Source: Cunninghamia lanceolata
Lineage: Eukaryota > Streptophyta > Pinopsida > Cupressales > Cupressaceae
Direction: 5' to 3'
Length of the DNA stretch: 64,000 nucleotides
NCBI GenBank assembly: GCA_027924645.1
Contig: BSBN01000781.1
Coordinates: 4,278,001-4,342,000 of the forward strand
Positions 1-13,300 of this stretch are shown piece after piece. A model generated the notes under the pieces. That model saw only the letters and a program-made list of their open reading frames with translations. It was not told the origin of the DNA and did not search any database. Positions within the stretch are counted from its first letter, which is position 1. Every line of letters begins with the position of its first letter. Both the position numbers and the translations under genes were made by a program.

Positions 1-304
1 ATGAGTAAAACAAAGTTTGCCCAAAAAGAAGATCCATACTATGTCCCACATCATGTATTTATAATGTCCACATAATAACTGTCTTTAGAAAAGAGAACGG
101 TTTCTTGGAGACAACCATTTTTTTAAAATAATAAAGTCTAGAAAAGAAACAAAGTTTAATTCACCACCCCTTCACCTTTGGGTCTTCAACGCTTTCCCCA
201 CCTTGATCCTTTGCCATCTTTTCTCGCACCTTTATTCTCAACTTGTATTCCCGATACTTAGTTATGACAGCAGTGATGCTCTTGCTTCCTGGAGTTGTAG
301 TAAT
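1..304. other. Left edge, no gene seen
   Basis: No coding signal was recognised. It is AT-rich and lies downstream (in minus-strand sense) of the broken retroelement ORF that follows, so it is probably more of that element's internal region, cut by the window edge. Confidence 0.4.
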
Positions 305-3271
305 CTACAACCTGGTTCTGAATCTTGCCAATTTTTTACCTATCCCTACTATAGCTTCCTGAATATCATCACCTCTATTCTTGAAACCATTAAGGTAAAC
401 TTGCATAAGGCGCATTTTGCCAAGCGATTCATCGATGATGATGTCAGGATCTGCGAGTTCCTTGCAAAGCATATCTTTAGCTTCTTTTGTGATTTCCTTA
501 GGATCCCGTAAGTTCTCTCCAAACTCATCTAAAATATTTACATCCAATGCTTTGCAATCATTCTGAATTCCAATCATTATATCAAGATATTCACGCAAAG
601 CTTTGTTAATATGCTCAATGAGATTGTCATACATGCCCAATTTCCACTCCAATGAGTCAGCCCAGGATGGATCAATTTCACGAGGATCACTAGCCAAATT
701 TTCTTTTAGAAGGGTTAGAGAATCCATGGCAACCAAATCAGAAATTTCTTTTGAGTACATAAGTACTACCTTGCTCCTTTCTTACCTGCTGAAGCTCACT
801 GATTAACTCTTTCCTTTTATTATGCACTTGAGTATAACACTGTGTCTCCCTGGTTAAGAAAAATAAAATTTCACAGGATAATTTCTCTACCCATTCAGTA
901 ATAGCTTTGGCAAAATTCAGGTTCTTTTTTATTTGTTGCACAGTGCTCGCATCAACTCCTACTACTTCTGAATTAGGTGCATCTAAGGGCGTGGGTGTCA
1001 CAATAGATTGGATAAAGTTGCTCAAAGATAAAAATCTGAGACTGTAGTTTTATGTTCTCCTTCCTCTCCTCTTTGGCTCTCTTAATCAAGGCACCTAGTG
1101 AGAAGTTGGCATGATAAGCTTCTCCCTCCAGAGTAGAAGGACCTAAGTCAATGTGACGTATCTTGTAATCTACTTCAGTTATCTCATCTTCATTTAGGTC
1201 CTTGACCGGGTCAACAATCTCTAACATTTGATGACCTGAGGCAGCGTCATTCACCATTCTAGACATTCTTTTGGCCTTTTTGGGCTTTGAAGTAGTCTGC
1301 AGCAATTTGGCAACTGTATCTACCTCAACTACTATTGTAGGCACAACCTTTCTCTTCTTATCCATAGCTTTCTTTAACCATCTTGGTGAAGATGATACCA
1401 TACCAGTATCTACATTACTTGAAACAGTCTTAACTTGATTATCAACAAGAACAAAAATTGATACTTCTTCGACATTAGGAGAAGAAGGAATTTCCATGAA
1501 TGGAGGGAATGAACCATCATCAACAATTTGTTCAAAAATAGAGTCAGAAAGCACAAGCGCAGGTTTAGCTTGGGTGTTTTTCTTTTTCACAACGGGCAAG
1601 GGGAGACTATCCAATTCACATGTCGATTTCAATTTCAGAATTTCTTCTGGTCTTTCCCCATCACCTCCAGATTGTGAATTAGAACTGGATGGTAATGTTT
1701 CTTGTCTCCCAAAAGAAATGTGCACTTCGGAACTTTGCATGGGCCTTTGCTCATTACAGCTGGGATTTCCTTGCTCATGAGGAGAGCCAGCACATCCATG
1801 CCATCTCCCGGCCAACCAATCTTCAGTCCTTTTAATCACAGCTGCAGAATGAATTCTCAGATCCACAACCTCCTTCCTGACCAATTAATTTGAGGAAGGG
1901 GTTTATAAACTAGGGTTTGATATTCGTCATCAATTATTTCAAAATTTTCTTCAACACCATCTGGAATGTATATAGAAAGACCAAATACTTGAATTTGACT
2001 CAGTGTGAGTCTCATACAATTTCTCCTTTGAACTTCTCGATCATCTATATAGTCTTCCCAAAAATATTCTAGGCTTGGAAGGTGTTCATAAGAACCAGAA
2101 CCATGAAATTTTAACTTCACATAATTTTTGTTGTCAATGTTGGACCTCATTGATAAAGAATGAAGATTAAACTCACTCAAAACATGCTTTGCCCCTCTAG
2201 CAATCTCATTAGTTTTGCAGGAATACGAAGATAGCTTCAAACATAAATCATACCCTTTCTTCCTCATGCTTCGGTATTTGATGTTTACAACAGACATTTG
2301 CTTACAAATCTCCAAAAAAATAATAAAATCATTAGGGTATCTGGGCAATTTTGTTGGGGCATTTTCATAACCCCCCACTCTTAGATAAGTGAACCTATCA
2401 AATTGAGTGTAGAAACTTCCAAACTCCATGATCAAAGAAGTAGCTTCGGGTGAAATCTTCAACTCAAAATTATCATCCAATTATCTCACTATAAACATTA
2501 AAAAGGCATCATTTACACAACGGTAATCCTTCAATACCACATCCCTTTTTAGCTAAGGAAAATAATTATACATAGGTGTGTTTGGAGTTAAAGACCCATG
2601 TGGCCTCAACCCAGCCCAAACAACCTCTTAACTGGCTAAAATGTATATCAAGTATGAACACATATGAAAAGTTAAAGTCTCCTGAAATTCCACCAATTGC
2701 TTGTTCAAATGATAACTAATAATTTCAGCCCAGTTTATAAATTTATCTTCACTGCATATTAACAAGATAAGAATCTGTCTTCAAAAGAATCCATGTTTTG
2801 AAAAGAATTCATGTTTTCACTTCCAACTACGCAATGCAACAAAGTAATAATGTCTGAAATTTCATCTTTAAAATGGGCTCTCCTTAGCTTTTGGGGTAAT
2901 TGAGACTTACCTCTCTTTTCATACTTTAACCAATTTCGCGTGATGGAATTCTTGCACCAATCTTCATTTGTTCGGAAGAACTCCATTCCAATGGCAATAG
3001 ACATGTCTTCAAATTCTTGCTTCTCTGGAATCCTTAATGCGCGAGTAATAGTTCCAGGGTCAATCTTTCCTACCACCGACCCGTCCTTTGCTCTAATTTC
3101 AAGGGCTTTGGGAATGTATTTTCTCGCACAAGCCACAACCAAGTCCTTGCTCTGTACAAAGATGGGAAAACCTCCTGCATGCGCCAAACCACTCTGCAAA
3201 AGGTGATTTGTCTTCTTTCTGCAAACAGGACTAGAATTCTTCCAAATCAATATGGCCGAGTTTAGTATCAC
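305..3271 (-). pseudogene. Broken long ORF of a minus-strand LTR element, function unknown
   Basis: Five minus-strand open segments (3271-2759, 2480-1857, 1884-973, 1025-738, 760-305) follow one another, and the last four overlap by 20-55 bases in changing frames. This looks like one ancestral protein of about 950-1000 residues cut by at least three frameshifts. Between 2758 and 2481 the frame also continues, interrupted by TAA, TAG and TAA codons, each one C-to-T change from a Gln codon. The first part (about 170 residues) has a mixed alpha/beta look with a 'GKIDPGTITRALRIPE' stretch. The middle is hydrophilic and Ser/Lys-rich, and the last part is helical and acidic. No protease, RT, integrase or zinc knuckle was seen. 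A plus-strand-facing PBS-like site 0.8 kb upstream (in minus-strand sense) marks it as internal to an LTR element. Distant relation to plant-transposon ORFs of the 'putative plant transposon protein' kind is possible but unproven. Confidence 0.5.
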
Positions 3272-4087
3272 TTATGCTGGACCAGCTGCTCTCAATACCA
3301 AAGTTATGAGGAGCTCCTTGATATTTGAATTTCATCACTGCTGGAGGCATAGAGGAAAATGGCTAAGTACTAAAAAAGGAATGGCACAGTACGAGAGTAA
3401 TGGCAGCTGCATAACTTAGAGAAAAATCTGCCACTGGGACTATATATGTACACTGGGAGAATGCCATGATATGTTTTAAATGCTGAGCTGAGGTGGCATT
3501 AAATTTGTGCCTTGAAAAAATAACCTTGAGATTTGCCCGCCCTCCGAAAATCCTAAAAAGACATCCACCTCGTGTGTCGTACTCATCATTAAGTGATTGT
3601 CATAAGCCTTGAAAATCGGTCCACAACCTCTATGTTGCGGAGTCGCTAAATTTTGAAACTTCAGAACCTCAAGTCAGGGGTTTTGAAGTTTCAAAAACCT
3701 CTAACTTGGTGACTATAAAGATAGACCACTAGGAGAAAAGACTTAACAAAACAACGCACAGTCGGGAAGTCGACAGGTTAGATAACTTCAGAACCGCGCG
3801 ACAAGGTTAGGAATCTTGGAGAAACAAAGTCCCCTAGGACTTAGACAAATTAATGAACCATGAAAATGGGCAGTAAAATATGTAAGACCCAGAAACAAAT
3901 AAAAGGGGGACAACACTTTTGAGGCTTTCTTTCTTATTTTGCTGCATCATCTTCTTGTCTTCGTGATACCTCACCTTAGGCTTCTTTCTTTTCCTCTGGC
4001 CTAGTCTTTTGGTACCCCAATACCTTCACACACAACCTCATACAAAATTTTGTTAACTTGGACAACTTTCACTACCAGATCTTTCTA
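3272..4087 (-). other. Untranslated leader of the minus-strand LTR element
   Basis: No open frame of note lies between the primer-binding site and the first ORF segment. Position and orientation fit the 5' leader of the element. Confidence 0.4.
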
Positions 4088-4100
4088 GGCTCTAATACCA
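4088..4100 (-). other. Primer-binding site, initiator Met-tRNA type
   Basis: The minus strand reads TGGTATTAGAGCC, one base from the common plant PBS TGGTATCAGAGCC. It follows an LTR end reading CTACATCA by four T residues. This fixes the element's orientation as minus and the LTR edge at 4105. Confidence 0.6.
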
Positions 4101-4104
4101 AAAA

Positions 4105-5395
4105 TGATGTAGAGAAAGAAAACAACTTCAAGGTTAATTGACCCTCAAGAACAATGCAAATATGGGTTTCACAACCATATGCACAAGATTCCCTGATCTT
4201 TCAAAAGTGACAACAATAAACACCCTGTAAACTATCCTATTTGCTTGTTTTCCTAGGTTCAACTCTCAAGAAACAATCAACACTCATTTACTTTTCATTC
4301 TTAGGCTCCTAAATACTTTAACCAAACTCCACAGACCTCATTCAAACCCTAAATAATAGTGGTCAACTCAAAACAATGCATTTTTATCAATCCCTCAACA
4401 AACTAGGATTTTATGACAGTTGAAATGCTAATAAAAACACATTGTCATCTATAATTCACCCAAACCAATGAATTATCACTTGCCCTTTGGTGGAACCATG
4501 CAAAAGGAACTACATAAATTATGTTTCAAATTTCATGAATTTTCACCGTGGGAATCAAGAGTTATGAAGTTTTTTTGTAAACTTGGAAACCCTAGTTTCT
4601 GAACAGGGCAGCGAGCATTGCTTTTGCCATAACTTGAGAAAAATTCAATGAAATCACTTCAAACCACCTGCATTTGAACCTTAAGACATGTCATTATCAT
4701 CCCACGCAAACACAGACCTGAAACTATGTCATACAAGTCCGTACCAATCCATTCTTTGCTATTTTTTTTTTCAGAAAAAATTGTCATAAAATTGTCAAAA
4801 AATAGGGTTTTCATCAAATCTTGCCCTTCCACTTCTTGGAGTGTATATTGTCATTGATTCAACATGCAAGAACTTCTGAAAACAATTACAATTCGAGCAT
4901 ATATCTTTTTCCATCAAACACCCTAAGGACTATATCACCAAATTTGACAATTATGCCCTTTTTTGCAACTTTTAACCCTATACCTCACCTAGACTAGAAA
5001 ACATTACAAAAGATTATATATATGGTTTTCTAAGACCATTTTTTGATCTTTCTTGACATACAACTAGGACTCATAGAACAAAATAGTTCTTAAAACATCA
5101 ACTAGGTCTCTTGGACCTTCAAGAACAACATTCAGGTGATGCTCATGCATCAGATTTGCCGTAAATGGTAACTTCCTGCAGTAGAAACCTGCTAAACAAG
5201 ACTCAAGGTCATCCGAGGTGGCACTCCTTGATTTTCTCAACAAAAAGCAAAAACAACTTTTTTGAGAAAAAGCAAAAAGCACAAAACAACTTTTGCCCAT
5301 AATGGCTTAAAAACACCAAATCCGAAAAAGCAAAAAAATACAAAACTGTTTTTTCACCTCCTAAAAAATAGGAAACACCAAAAAGGACTCTAAGT
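4105..5395 (-). mobile_element. LTR of the minus-strand element (outer edge uncertain)
   Basis: On the plus strand the LTR begins TGATGTAGAG at 4105, next to the PBS. Sequence to about 5395 is AT-rich with no gene. The far edge was not found because no second LTR copy lies in the window; 5395 is only where the sequence character changes. Confidence 0.4.
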
Positions 5396-5527
5396 TTGAG
5401 ACACCTTAATCCCAACAGGACTCAGCCTTCCAGGCTGTCTTCTACCTCTTCTCATGGGGCGTGGTGCTCTTGGTTGAGTTTCCTCACCTTGAACTGGCTA
5501 TTTCCCTTATTCGTGCTTAATAGCCCT

Positions 5528-5821
5528 CAGATGATAATCCTAAAGAGGGGGGTGCTCTCACTAGTTGGGAGCCTATTGATGATTCAATCCCTAAGGATGA
5601 TAAAGATTCTCCTTCTTTTGGCATTGCTTTAGCTACACAGTTTTATTTGGGCTTGGCCCTTTTTAATTCTTGTCTTTGTTTTAGACGTTGTCCCGTTTAA
5701 ACTTTGTGAGTGTGCCTCTCTACCACCCTTTTTTTTTTTTTATAAATATTGTACTATTTCTTTTTTACTGGACTTATTCATTTTATAAAAAATTCCAAAA
5801 AAAAAAAAAAAAAAAAAAAAA
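5528..5821 (+). mobile_element. 3' end of a poly(A)-tailed retrosequence (LINE or processed copy)
   Basis: A short acidic open stretch (about 5528-5697, with 'DDNPKEGGALTSWEPIDD' in one frame) is followed by a T-rich untranslated segment and an uninterrupted run of about 25 A residues at 5797-5821. A genomic poly(A) tract after coding-like sequence is the mark of target-primed reverse transcription. No RT or endonuclease motif is present, so the choice between LINE tail and retrocopied mRNA is open. Confidence 0.35.
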
Positions 5822-6348
5822 TCTACTTAGAATAGGAGTGAATTTGCAAATGCATATACCAAAAGAACGTGCTTGACTAATGTTACTCTTAACTTTATCT
5901 AAAATAAATTCTTTGTTGTGGGTCACTTCATGTTTAGTTTTCCAAAATAATAAGACAATTCATTTAGAAAAATATATATGAGTTAATGAATAGGACGTTG
6001 TTGCCTCTGGTCCGTCAGCATGGTTGTCGTATTGGTTGAATATGAATGAATAGCTTTTAAAGTCCACGAGGCTAAGAATAGCCTATGGGACCACCACCAG
6101 TCTTGACAATAGGAAGAACGTTGGTGTCTAGTGAACATGGTTGCCATTTTTTTGATATCCGAATGTATAGTTTCTATCGCTAGGGGTTTTGAGCAAGCTC
6201 AGATTATTCCAGGGCACTCCTTTCAGATTTCTCCCCAAGAATTCTTCAGAGGTAGGTAATGAAATTTCTGGTAGATCTTATGCAGGAGCCACGCCTATTT
6301 TTGAATCAGAAATGATGCAAACCATATAGTAATTAAAATTTTGTTAAC
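5822..6348 (+). promoter_or_regulatory. Upstream region of the aldo-keto reductase gene
   Basis: This is the interval between the poly(A) retrosequence and the reductase start codon. It should hold the promoter and 5' leader. No convincing TATA box or other site could be singled out. The retrosequence ends only about 0.5 kb from the ATG. Confidence 0.3.
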
Positions 6349-8061
6349 ATGGAAACAATAAATGACTCTTTGAATGCTTGCAGAGAAGCCTCCGGGTCCG
6401 TCATGGGAATTGCAGAGGGAATTGTTCAACTTAATACAGGAGCCCTGATTCCATTAATTGGGTTGGGAACGGCAACCATCAATCCTAATGAAGAGGAGAT
6501 TAAAGCAGCCGTGACTACTGCTCTCCAGGTACCCATTTCAATTTTCAATCTACAAAATGTCACAATTATCTGTTCCACTCTAGTTTCATCATTTCTACCA
6601 GTTATGGATGTCTGGCAGTGAGGCTATGCTCTACTCTATTAAAGATACTATTCTATGTTGTGGGCGGAGAGTTTTTTACTTCTTTAGTTATTCTATGTTG
6701 TGGGTGGAGATTTCAATATTTACTCTATAAAATTTATGGGTTGAGATTGTTTTTACTTATCTAATTTTTTCAAAGTTCACAGATGGGGTATGAGCCCTCC
6801 TTTGCTCTATTCTAAGAGTGGTGTACTGAGCAGTCCCATTGACCTATTCTAATCATCTGTAGTTTTTCTTTTTTGTTCTCTATAGGTGGGCTATAGACAC
6901 TTTGACACAGCAAGCTTTTACGGCACAGAGCATGCATTAGGAGAAGCTCTGAATTCAGCTTTCCGGAGTCAGATTGTCAGAAGAGAAGATGTTTTTATTA
7001 CCACCAAATTAGGGAACACTGAACATGATGACCCAGTTGCTGCAATTAAGAATAGTTTGAAGTATGGATTCCTTTTTACAGATTCTGTTATCTGTTCACT
7101 CTGTTTTTCAAACCTTCTTATTGCAAATTATTTCTAATACCCAGGAATTTACAACTGGAGTATGTGGATCTGTACCTTATCCATTGGCCTGTCAAGTTGA
7201 GAACAAGGATTGCATTTGTCCAGCCCAAAGAAGAAGACTTTTTGCCCTTAGATATAAAGTCTACTTGGCAGGGAATGGAGCAGTGCATGGAGATGGGACT
7301 TACCAAAGCCATTGGGCTCAGTAACTTTTCCTCTAAAAAAGTTGAAGACCTACTGAGCTATGCCAAGATCTCCCCTGCTGTTGATCAAGTAATGAGTTAC
7401 TGTTTTCTTTTTGAAAGCTTGCTTTCTATCTGATCCAAGGGCTATCTGTGTTCATTTTTTTGGTTTATACATGTTCTAAAGCATCTTTAAGGCACAAACA
7501 TTGGTTGCTATGGTAATCTTTTGCACCAAAATGACTTAAGTGTGTGATGATTATGGTATGCCATCACAGGTGGAGATGCATCCACTATGGCAGCAAAAGA
7601 AGTTGAGAGAGTGTTGCAGCAAGCTTAACATTCATGTAAGTGCATGGTCTCCTCTGGGAGCTCCAAATACTCCCTGGGGTTCTAATGCGGTGATGGATAA
7701 CCCCCTTATTCAAGAAATTGCCCAAAAGCATGGAAAGACTAGAGCTCAGGTATTTATTTGTTCATATTTGATTATTTTGGAAATTTTGCTTGGACATGAA
7801 TTAGAAACTTAGATCAGTGGTGTATAATTGCAGGTTATGTTAAGGTGGGGGTTAGAGCAGGGAGTGAGTGTGCTGCCCAAGAGCTACAACGCAGGCAGAA
7901 TTTCTGAAAATTTTCAAATCTTTGATTGGTCTTTGACTCCAGATGATCATGACAAGATTAGCAAGCTTGAGCAGAGTAAATTACTGCGTGGGGAGATTTT
8001 TGTTAATAGTACAACCAGCCCCTACAAGACTGTTGAAGAATTATGGGATGGGGAGATTTAA
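6349..8061 (+). CDS. Aldo-keto reductase (AKR4-like), five exons, 335 aa
   Basis: Predicted NADPH-dependent aldehyde/ketone reductase, cytosolic. Exons are 6349-6528, 6886-7061, 7145-7388, 7570-7749 and 7834-8061. All introns are GT/AG and phases match, giving 335 residues (family usual 310-335). The catalytic tetrad is visible: Asp67 and Tyr72 (FDTASFYG), Lys101 (ITTKLG), His132 (LIHWPV). The substrate-side VEMHPLWQQ segment and the cofactor-binding [12 protein letters not shown] segment are also present. The gene resembles plant AKR4 enzymes (chalcone reductase, codeinone/methylecgonone reductase, deoxymugineic acid synthase and galacturonate reductase relatives), but the substrate cannot be told from sequence. 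Oddity: Gly follows KL where many relatives have Trp. The start at 6349 is the first ATG in frame and gives a slightly long N terminus (about 28 residues before the conserved [14 protein letters not shown]). A truncated second copy lies at 38.67 kb. Confidence 0.9.
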
Positions 8062-9060
8062 CAGAGCCATGCCCCTTAGTTTTAGCCAGTCACAAGTAAT
8101 TGGCACTTACAAGAAGATATTTTATAGATTTATTTACTTAATCACTTGTCAATGTTACTGTTAGCTTTGGGGGAATAATAATGAAGGCAATAGCTTTACT
8201 GGGTTTACTGGGTACAACAAAGTTTTCTATGGGCACAAATGTTCGTTAAGGAGAGATCAGACTAATACAATCTCTGTTTTCGGTGCTCAAGAAAGTAGTA
8301 ATCTAGGATGAAGTTTGTAACAAATGGTGCTCTAGAGACAGTTAAATCTACTAAAAGTGTCAATAAATATTTGATAAACTTTTGATGTCCATTTAATTTG
8401 TTTTGTGATAAAGTAGTGTTGTATTTGATAAACTTTTGATGTCCATTTAATTTGTTTTGTGATAAAGTAGTGTTGTATGGATGCTTTTATGTATATACAA
8501 ATGATGATGAGACAGTTTTTAATAAATGTATACTAACTTGACCATTATAATCTATTTATGTATAGAAAATGCAATTCGTTTTTAACTTCATCATAAAACA
8601 TGATCTTAAAGTTGTATTTATTGACACCCTCTATTATCAGCCTTTATTATTGGAAACCAAAGTCCTCAACAGAAAGCATAGATTCATTGTGTTAGCCATT
8701 CTATCTTCATGTGTACAATGACCTATGGCTAAACACTTACTTAAATTCCCATGTACTGGCTTCCATATCTGCAATCTCACCTAAAACATGTTTGTCTTTC
8801 ACCCTCTATGTGACCTACACAATGTGATAGAGTGCAAGTATAACTATAAAAATTATATGAACAGACATAATGACTATAGAAATGGCAGAACTCTGTTGCT
8901 TCCATGCAATCATTCATTATCAATAAGTTTTTACATCATGAGGGGGTTTACATAGAATTCCCTTGATTACAAATGATTACGTATGTGGTACTAAGTTTCC
9001 CAAGTAGTCACAGTCATTACTGTGTTCATATTTGTCATGTCCCTATATTAGTCATTTATA
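8062..9060 (+). other. 3' untranslated region and flank of the reductase gene
   Basis: AATAAA near 8362 is a plausible polyadenylation signal about 300 bases past the stop. The rest is AT-rich without genes. It matches 39708-40700 closely, as part of the segmental duplication. Confidence 0.5.
8369..8476 (+). repeat. Two tandem 54-bp units
   Basis: The unit starting atttgataaacttttgatg occurs at 8369 and 8423 and is identical by eye. The same tandem pair exists in the segmental copy at about 39978-40085, so it arose before the larger duplication. Confidence 0.85.
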
Positions 9061-9621
9061 ATTGAATCCATTATGTATTATTCATTCAAATTAAATATAT
9101 GAATAATATTATAAATGGAATAATTTAAATAATATTTATTTAAAACAATTAACAAAATATATTATTATTATATTTATAAATAATACATATAAATAATATA
9201 ATATAAATCATATATCATTTATTATAATGATATAATATAAATACAAATAAAGTAAATAAATAATATATTATAAATATATCTAATAATATAAATACAAATA
9301 TTATTATTATTATCTTATATTGTAATATTAATATAAATAATATAATATAAATCATAAATCGTTTATTATGATATAAATGATATAATATAAATACAAATAA
9401 TATAAATAAATAATAATATAAATAAACATCTAGAGTTACGTATGGTTAGAATTAGTTTTACTACAAAAGGGAATTAAAAAAAAGTAATAAAAAATATAAG
9501 AGGGTAAGTATGTCTTTTACCACCCTTGAAAGGGAAATAAATATAGGTTGTGAGATAGAAGGAAAACATCATTGGAAAAAAATATAAAACGAGTATCTGA
9601 TAAATACATATATTTAGATTG

Positions 9622-9710
<89 letters not shown>

Positions 9711-9848
9711 TCATAAGTAGGAAAGATATCATAAATTAATAAATAGAGATATGTACATCAACAGCAAATGGGAGGAATGATTAAACATTATTAAAAATTA
9801 TATTCATGATAACACTATAATAATAATGATATTATAATAACAATAATA

Positions 9849-9930
<82 letters not shown>

Positions 9931-10240
9931 GGTAATGAATAAGTAATTTATTATATAGTTATGTTAATAATAAAATAACAATAGAATTCAAGCGCTGGCA
10001 ATCAAATATATATAATACTATTAATAACATATATAATAATATAATATAGAGATATTATTAATATTATAACAAATACTATAATATATAACTATCAAATATA
10101 TCTCATGTTGTATCATATATTACTGTATAACACCATTCATAATAATAAAGGTAAATTGTATGTTTTGAAATGTGTGTGGAAATTGCATGTATTGTGTTTG
10201 TGATTCAACTAGGAAGGGAGAATGCATAAACCTTAGTAGA
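9061..10240. repeat. AT-rich tract with two long (TA)n microsatellites
   Basis: About 1.2 kb is almost pure A/T with pure TA runs at about 9623-9707 and 9853-9925. No gene can be read here. The duplicated copy at 40.7-41.7 kb has shorter TA runs (about 41199-41250 and 41386-41448). Confidence 0.85.
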
Positions 10241-10392
10241 TTGCCTATAAACCCCATCTAAGGTTCTGTCCCCATAGGCCCGAGACAAGGGTTGGGCATT
10301 ATGCCCCAGTAGCCCTGAGTCAAGGATTTGGACCATGGAGGGATGGGGTTCCCACATTAGAACATGCCCACATAGGCCCGAGACGAGGGATT

Positions 10393-13300
10393 TGATGGAG
10401 TCAGGTTGTCATTGATGACAAAAAAGGTGTTCTTTCAGGTTGTCATAGATGTTGGGATTGATCTTCATATCAGGACATCAATATCATCAAGATAGCCAGG
10501 AGTTATGAAGAATAATGTTAGTTCATGTTTTGATAAGATCATCATCATGTGCAGGGTTGATATTGGTAAACATTTGAGTAGGAGACATCATCTCATGTGT
10601 TCTTTCTATTGTCATATCACAGTTTGTTCAGTATGATAAAGTGTTGTGTCATTCAGATTGAGTTGATGATAATATTGATCTGTGAAAATGTTGCTTTAAG
10701 GATATCAATTGTGTTTGTGCAAAGTCTTCTTGAATAGATTCTCAAGATTGAGCTACATCAGGATGTCAGTGATGTGTTTGAAGATGTTGATCATACAGGA
10801 GCTTAAATGGATTACATGCATGTTCAAATTTACGCAGATTGATCATGTTGGTGTTACAATGTATGATTGATCTTGGCTTGACAAAGTTCACTTGCTTCAG
10901 TTTTACAAGACCAGTGCAGATCAGGTATTTATGTTGGAGGGTTCACTTTGTGTGTAGTACATGATCAAGTCTTTATAATCATATTTATGAGAGGGCTTGT
11001 TTCATTCTCAAGGTTACATTATAAAGTAGTATTGATTGCAAGAGATGATCAATCATTTCACAGAGATATGTTTTTGGAGATCTTTTGAGGTTTTCAATTG
11101 TCTAAGTTTTTATTATGATGGAGGTGATCTCAGGAGCTTAAATCGTATATGTTGAAGTATTAAATCTTTTTGCTCATGGCTCAAAAGGATTTATCTTTTC
11201 AAGGGTGCCTTGAATTTGATGTTTAGATGATGTGTACTGATATCAATATTGCACCAGACATGCTCGAGGGTAAGGTGATCAGTATGATGTGGTGTTTTTG
11301 ACATTGCAATAAGGATGACTAAAGATGTATTATCTACTCTAAATCATTATTTATTTCTAAGTCTCTAAACCTCCTACCTGTCATACATTTTTAAATCTGT
11401 TTGGAAGGTGACTTATGATAGCGGGTTTACAACTTAGTTGTTACCGCTTCGAGGGTCCTCAAGTCATGGTGTTAACCGGCCTTTCTCTCTAGCAAACCGG
11501 TAACAAAGGTGGAGTGATAAGCGCATGGGCGCCAACGCCTAAATCTAAGGTTGAGTTTAAACTTGCAAAGAGCACGCAGGGTCAATCAAACGGTTGACAT
11601 TTAAATTTTAAGCCCGACTCCTATGCCCTAAACTTTGACGTTCCGGTGGACATTTTTATTTTTTAATGCATTTGGAAAGTTTCCTTCAAGGTGGAATTTG
11701 TGCCCGATTGCAAAGGATTTTTGGTGGAGTTGTTCTTAGAAGTTTCTTTGGAGTTTAGTGGGTTTGTTAGAAGTTTTTAGAAGAGTCTCTTTCATTTTTC
11801 AAACATCTTTTCTTCCCAGATTTTGGAGTTTTAAAAAGGATTTTTTTTCAGAATATTGTGAAGTAGAAGATCTTTTGAGAAAAGAAAAAGAAATTGATTC
11901 AAGATATTTTTTATGAGAATTTGAATGGATTTTTTTTGGAGTTAGATTTTTATTGCAGGAGATTGTCTTTTGAAGATATTTTTTTTAGGAAGACTGACAA
12001 AATTTGAGAGAAGACAAAGAGATTTTTTGAAGATGAACAAAATTTTTAAGAAGGAGATGAAATGTTTAATGGAGATAATTTGTCTTGTGAGAAAAAGCAA
12101 GAAATGATTTTTGAAAAGATTTTTTCTTGAAAGATTTTTATACAGGTGGTCACATGAAGATCATGCTTCAATTTTTGATAGAGAATATAAAAGATGCAGA
12201 ATGATTTTTCTTGAGAAGAGGATCAATTTTTGAAAGAGATTTTATTCTCTCTCACAAGGGCAAATTCAAAATACATTATTTAAGATTTCATAATTATAGT
12301 AAATTAGATTTTTCTTCTTGCAGATGGATTTTTTATTGTGCAGATATTATTTTTGTAAGATGTTTGCAGAGAAAAAGAAAATGAAAAGACAATTGAAGAG
12401 AATCAACGTATCAAAGATTTTTATTTTTCTCACAATGGCAAATTGGATAAATATTTTTTTATAGAAGATTTTCTTTAGCATAGAAGATGAAGGAACAAAA
12501 TATTTTTATCAATTATTTTGTGAGCAGGGCATTGGATGAAGATATTAGTTTTGAAGATAATATTTAGAGAGAAGAGGATATGAAAAGATTTTTTTTTAAG
12601 ACATTGAAGAAAATATGAAGAGGATTTTTGTAGAGGAAAGGAATATGAAAAGATATTCAGAATTTGTATATAATGGTTTTAAAGTACATTGACAGTGTGA
12701 GTGTGTGGAATGAGATACAGAAATGAAGACATTTCCTAATAAATCCTTTTGAAGAGAAAAGAATAATGATAAGCTTATACTGAATTTGTAATGCAGAGAT
12801 AATCAGATGAATTGTTATGCAGTGTTGTTGAGTGTATCCGGATGTCAGATTGTTTTTGAATAGAATGGGCATTTGACAGACATATGTTTTGTATTGAATG
12901 GAAACAGAGTGTCCCTCTGAACTTGTTTATTACTTCCAATGAAGATTCAGTGTGCCAATGAGGCCTTGTATTAGCCAATGAGGCTTGTAGGTCAGTGAGA
13001 CCTATTTATTTACCAGTGAGGTATATTAGTGTTGGAAGTGGGTGCTTCTGTTTGGTATTGGAGTTGGTGCTCCATAAGGAGTTGGTGCTCCTAGATACAA
13101 TTTATATTGCCAGTGAGGCATGTTTTTCAGTTAAGCCAGTGAGGCAATTCTGGAGTGGTTTTTCTACCCCTGGAGGGTTTTCCACTCGTGCAATTCTTGT
13201 GTCTTGATCTTCTCTCTGTGAATATATGTTTTACTCATGAGTTTTTATTTTTCATTCTCAATTATGTGCACATGTATGTGAGAAATCAATGATAGCTCTC

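Larger units (their letters stand above)
7027..10392 (+). repeat. Segmental duplication, copy 1, left part
   Basis: From inside exon 2 of the reductase gene to the 5' edge of the TR-GAG element, this matches 38673 onward at a constant offset of 31646 through the coding part. Both junctions carry TGAACA just outside the match, suggesting microhomology. Coding differences are almost nil (one synonymous TCT/TCG). The flank differs mainly in AT-tract lengths and small indels. Confidence 0.9.

Noticed and set aside
9517..9732. Minus-strand 71-codon open frame
   Set aside because: It is mostly a translation of the (TA)n microsatellite (alternating Tyr-Ile).
12657..13207. Short open frames in the 5' LTR of the TR-GAG element, repeated at 18287-18819
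   Set aside because: They are duplicated only because the LTR is duplicated, and differ by indels between the two copies.
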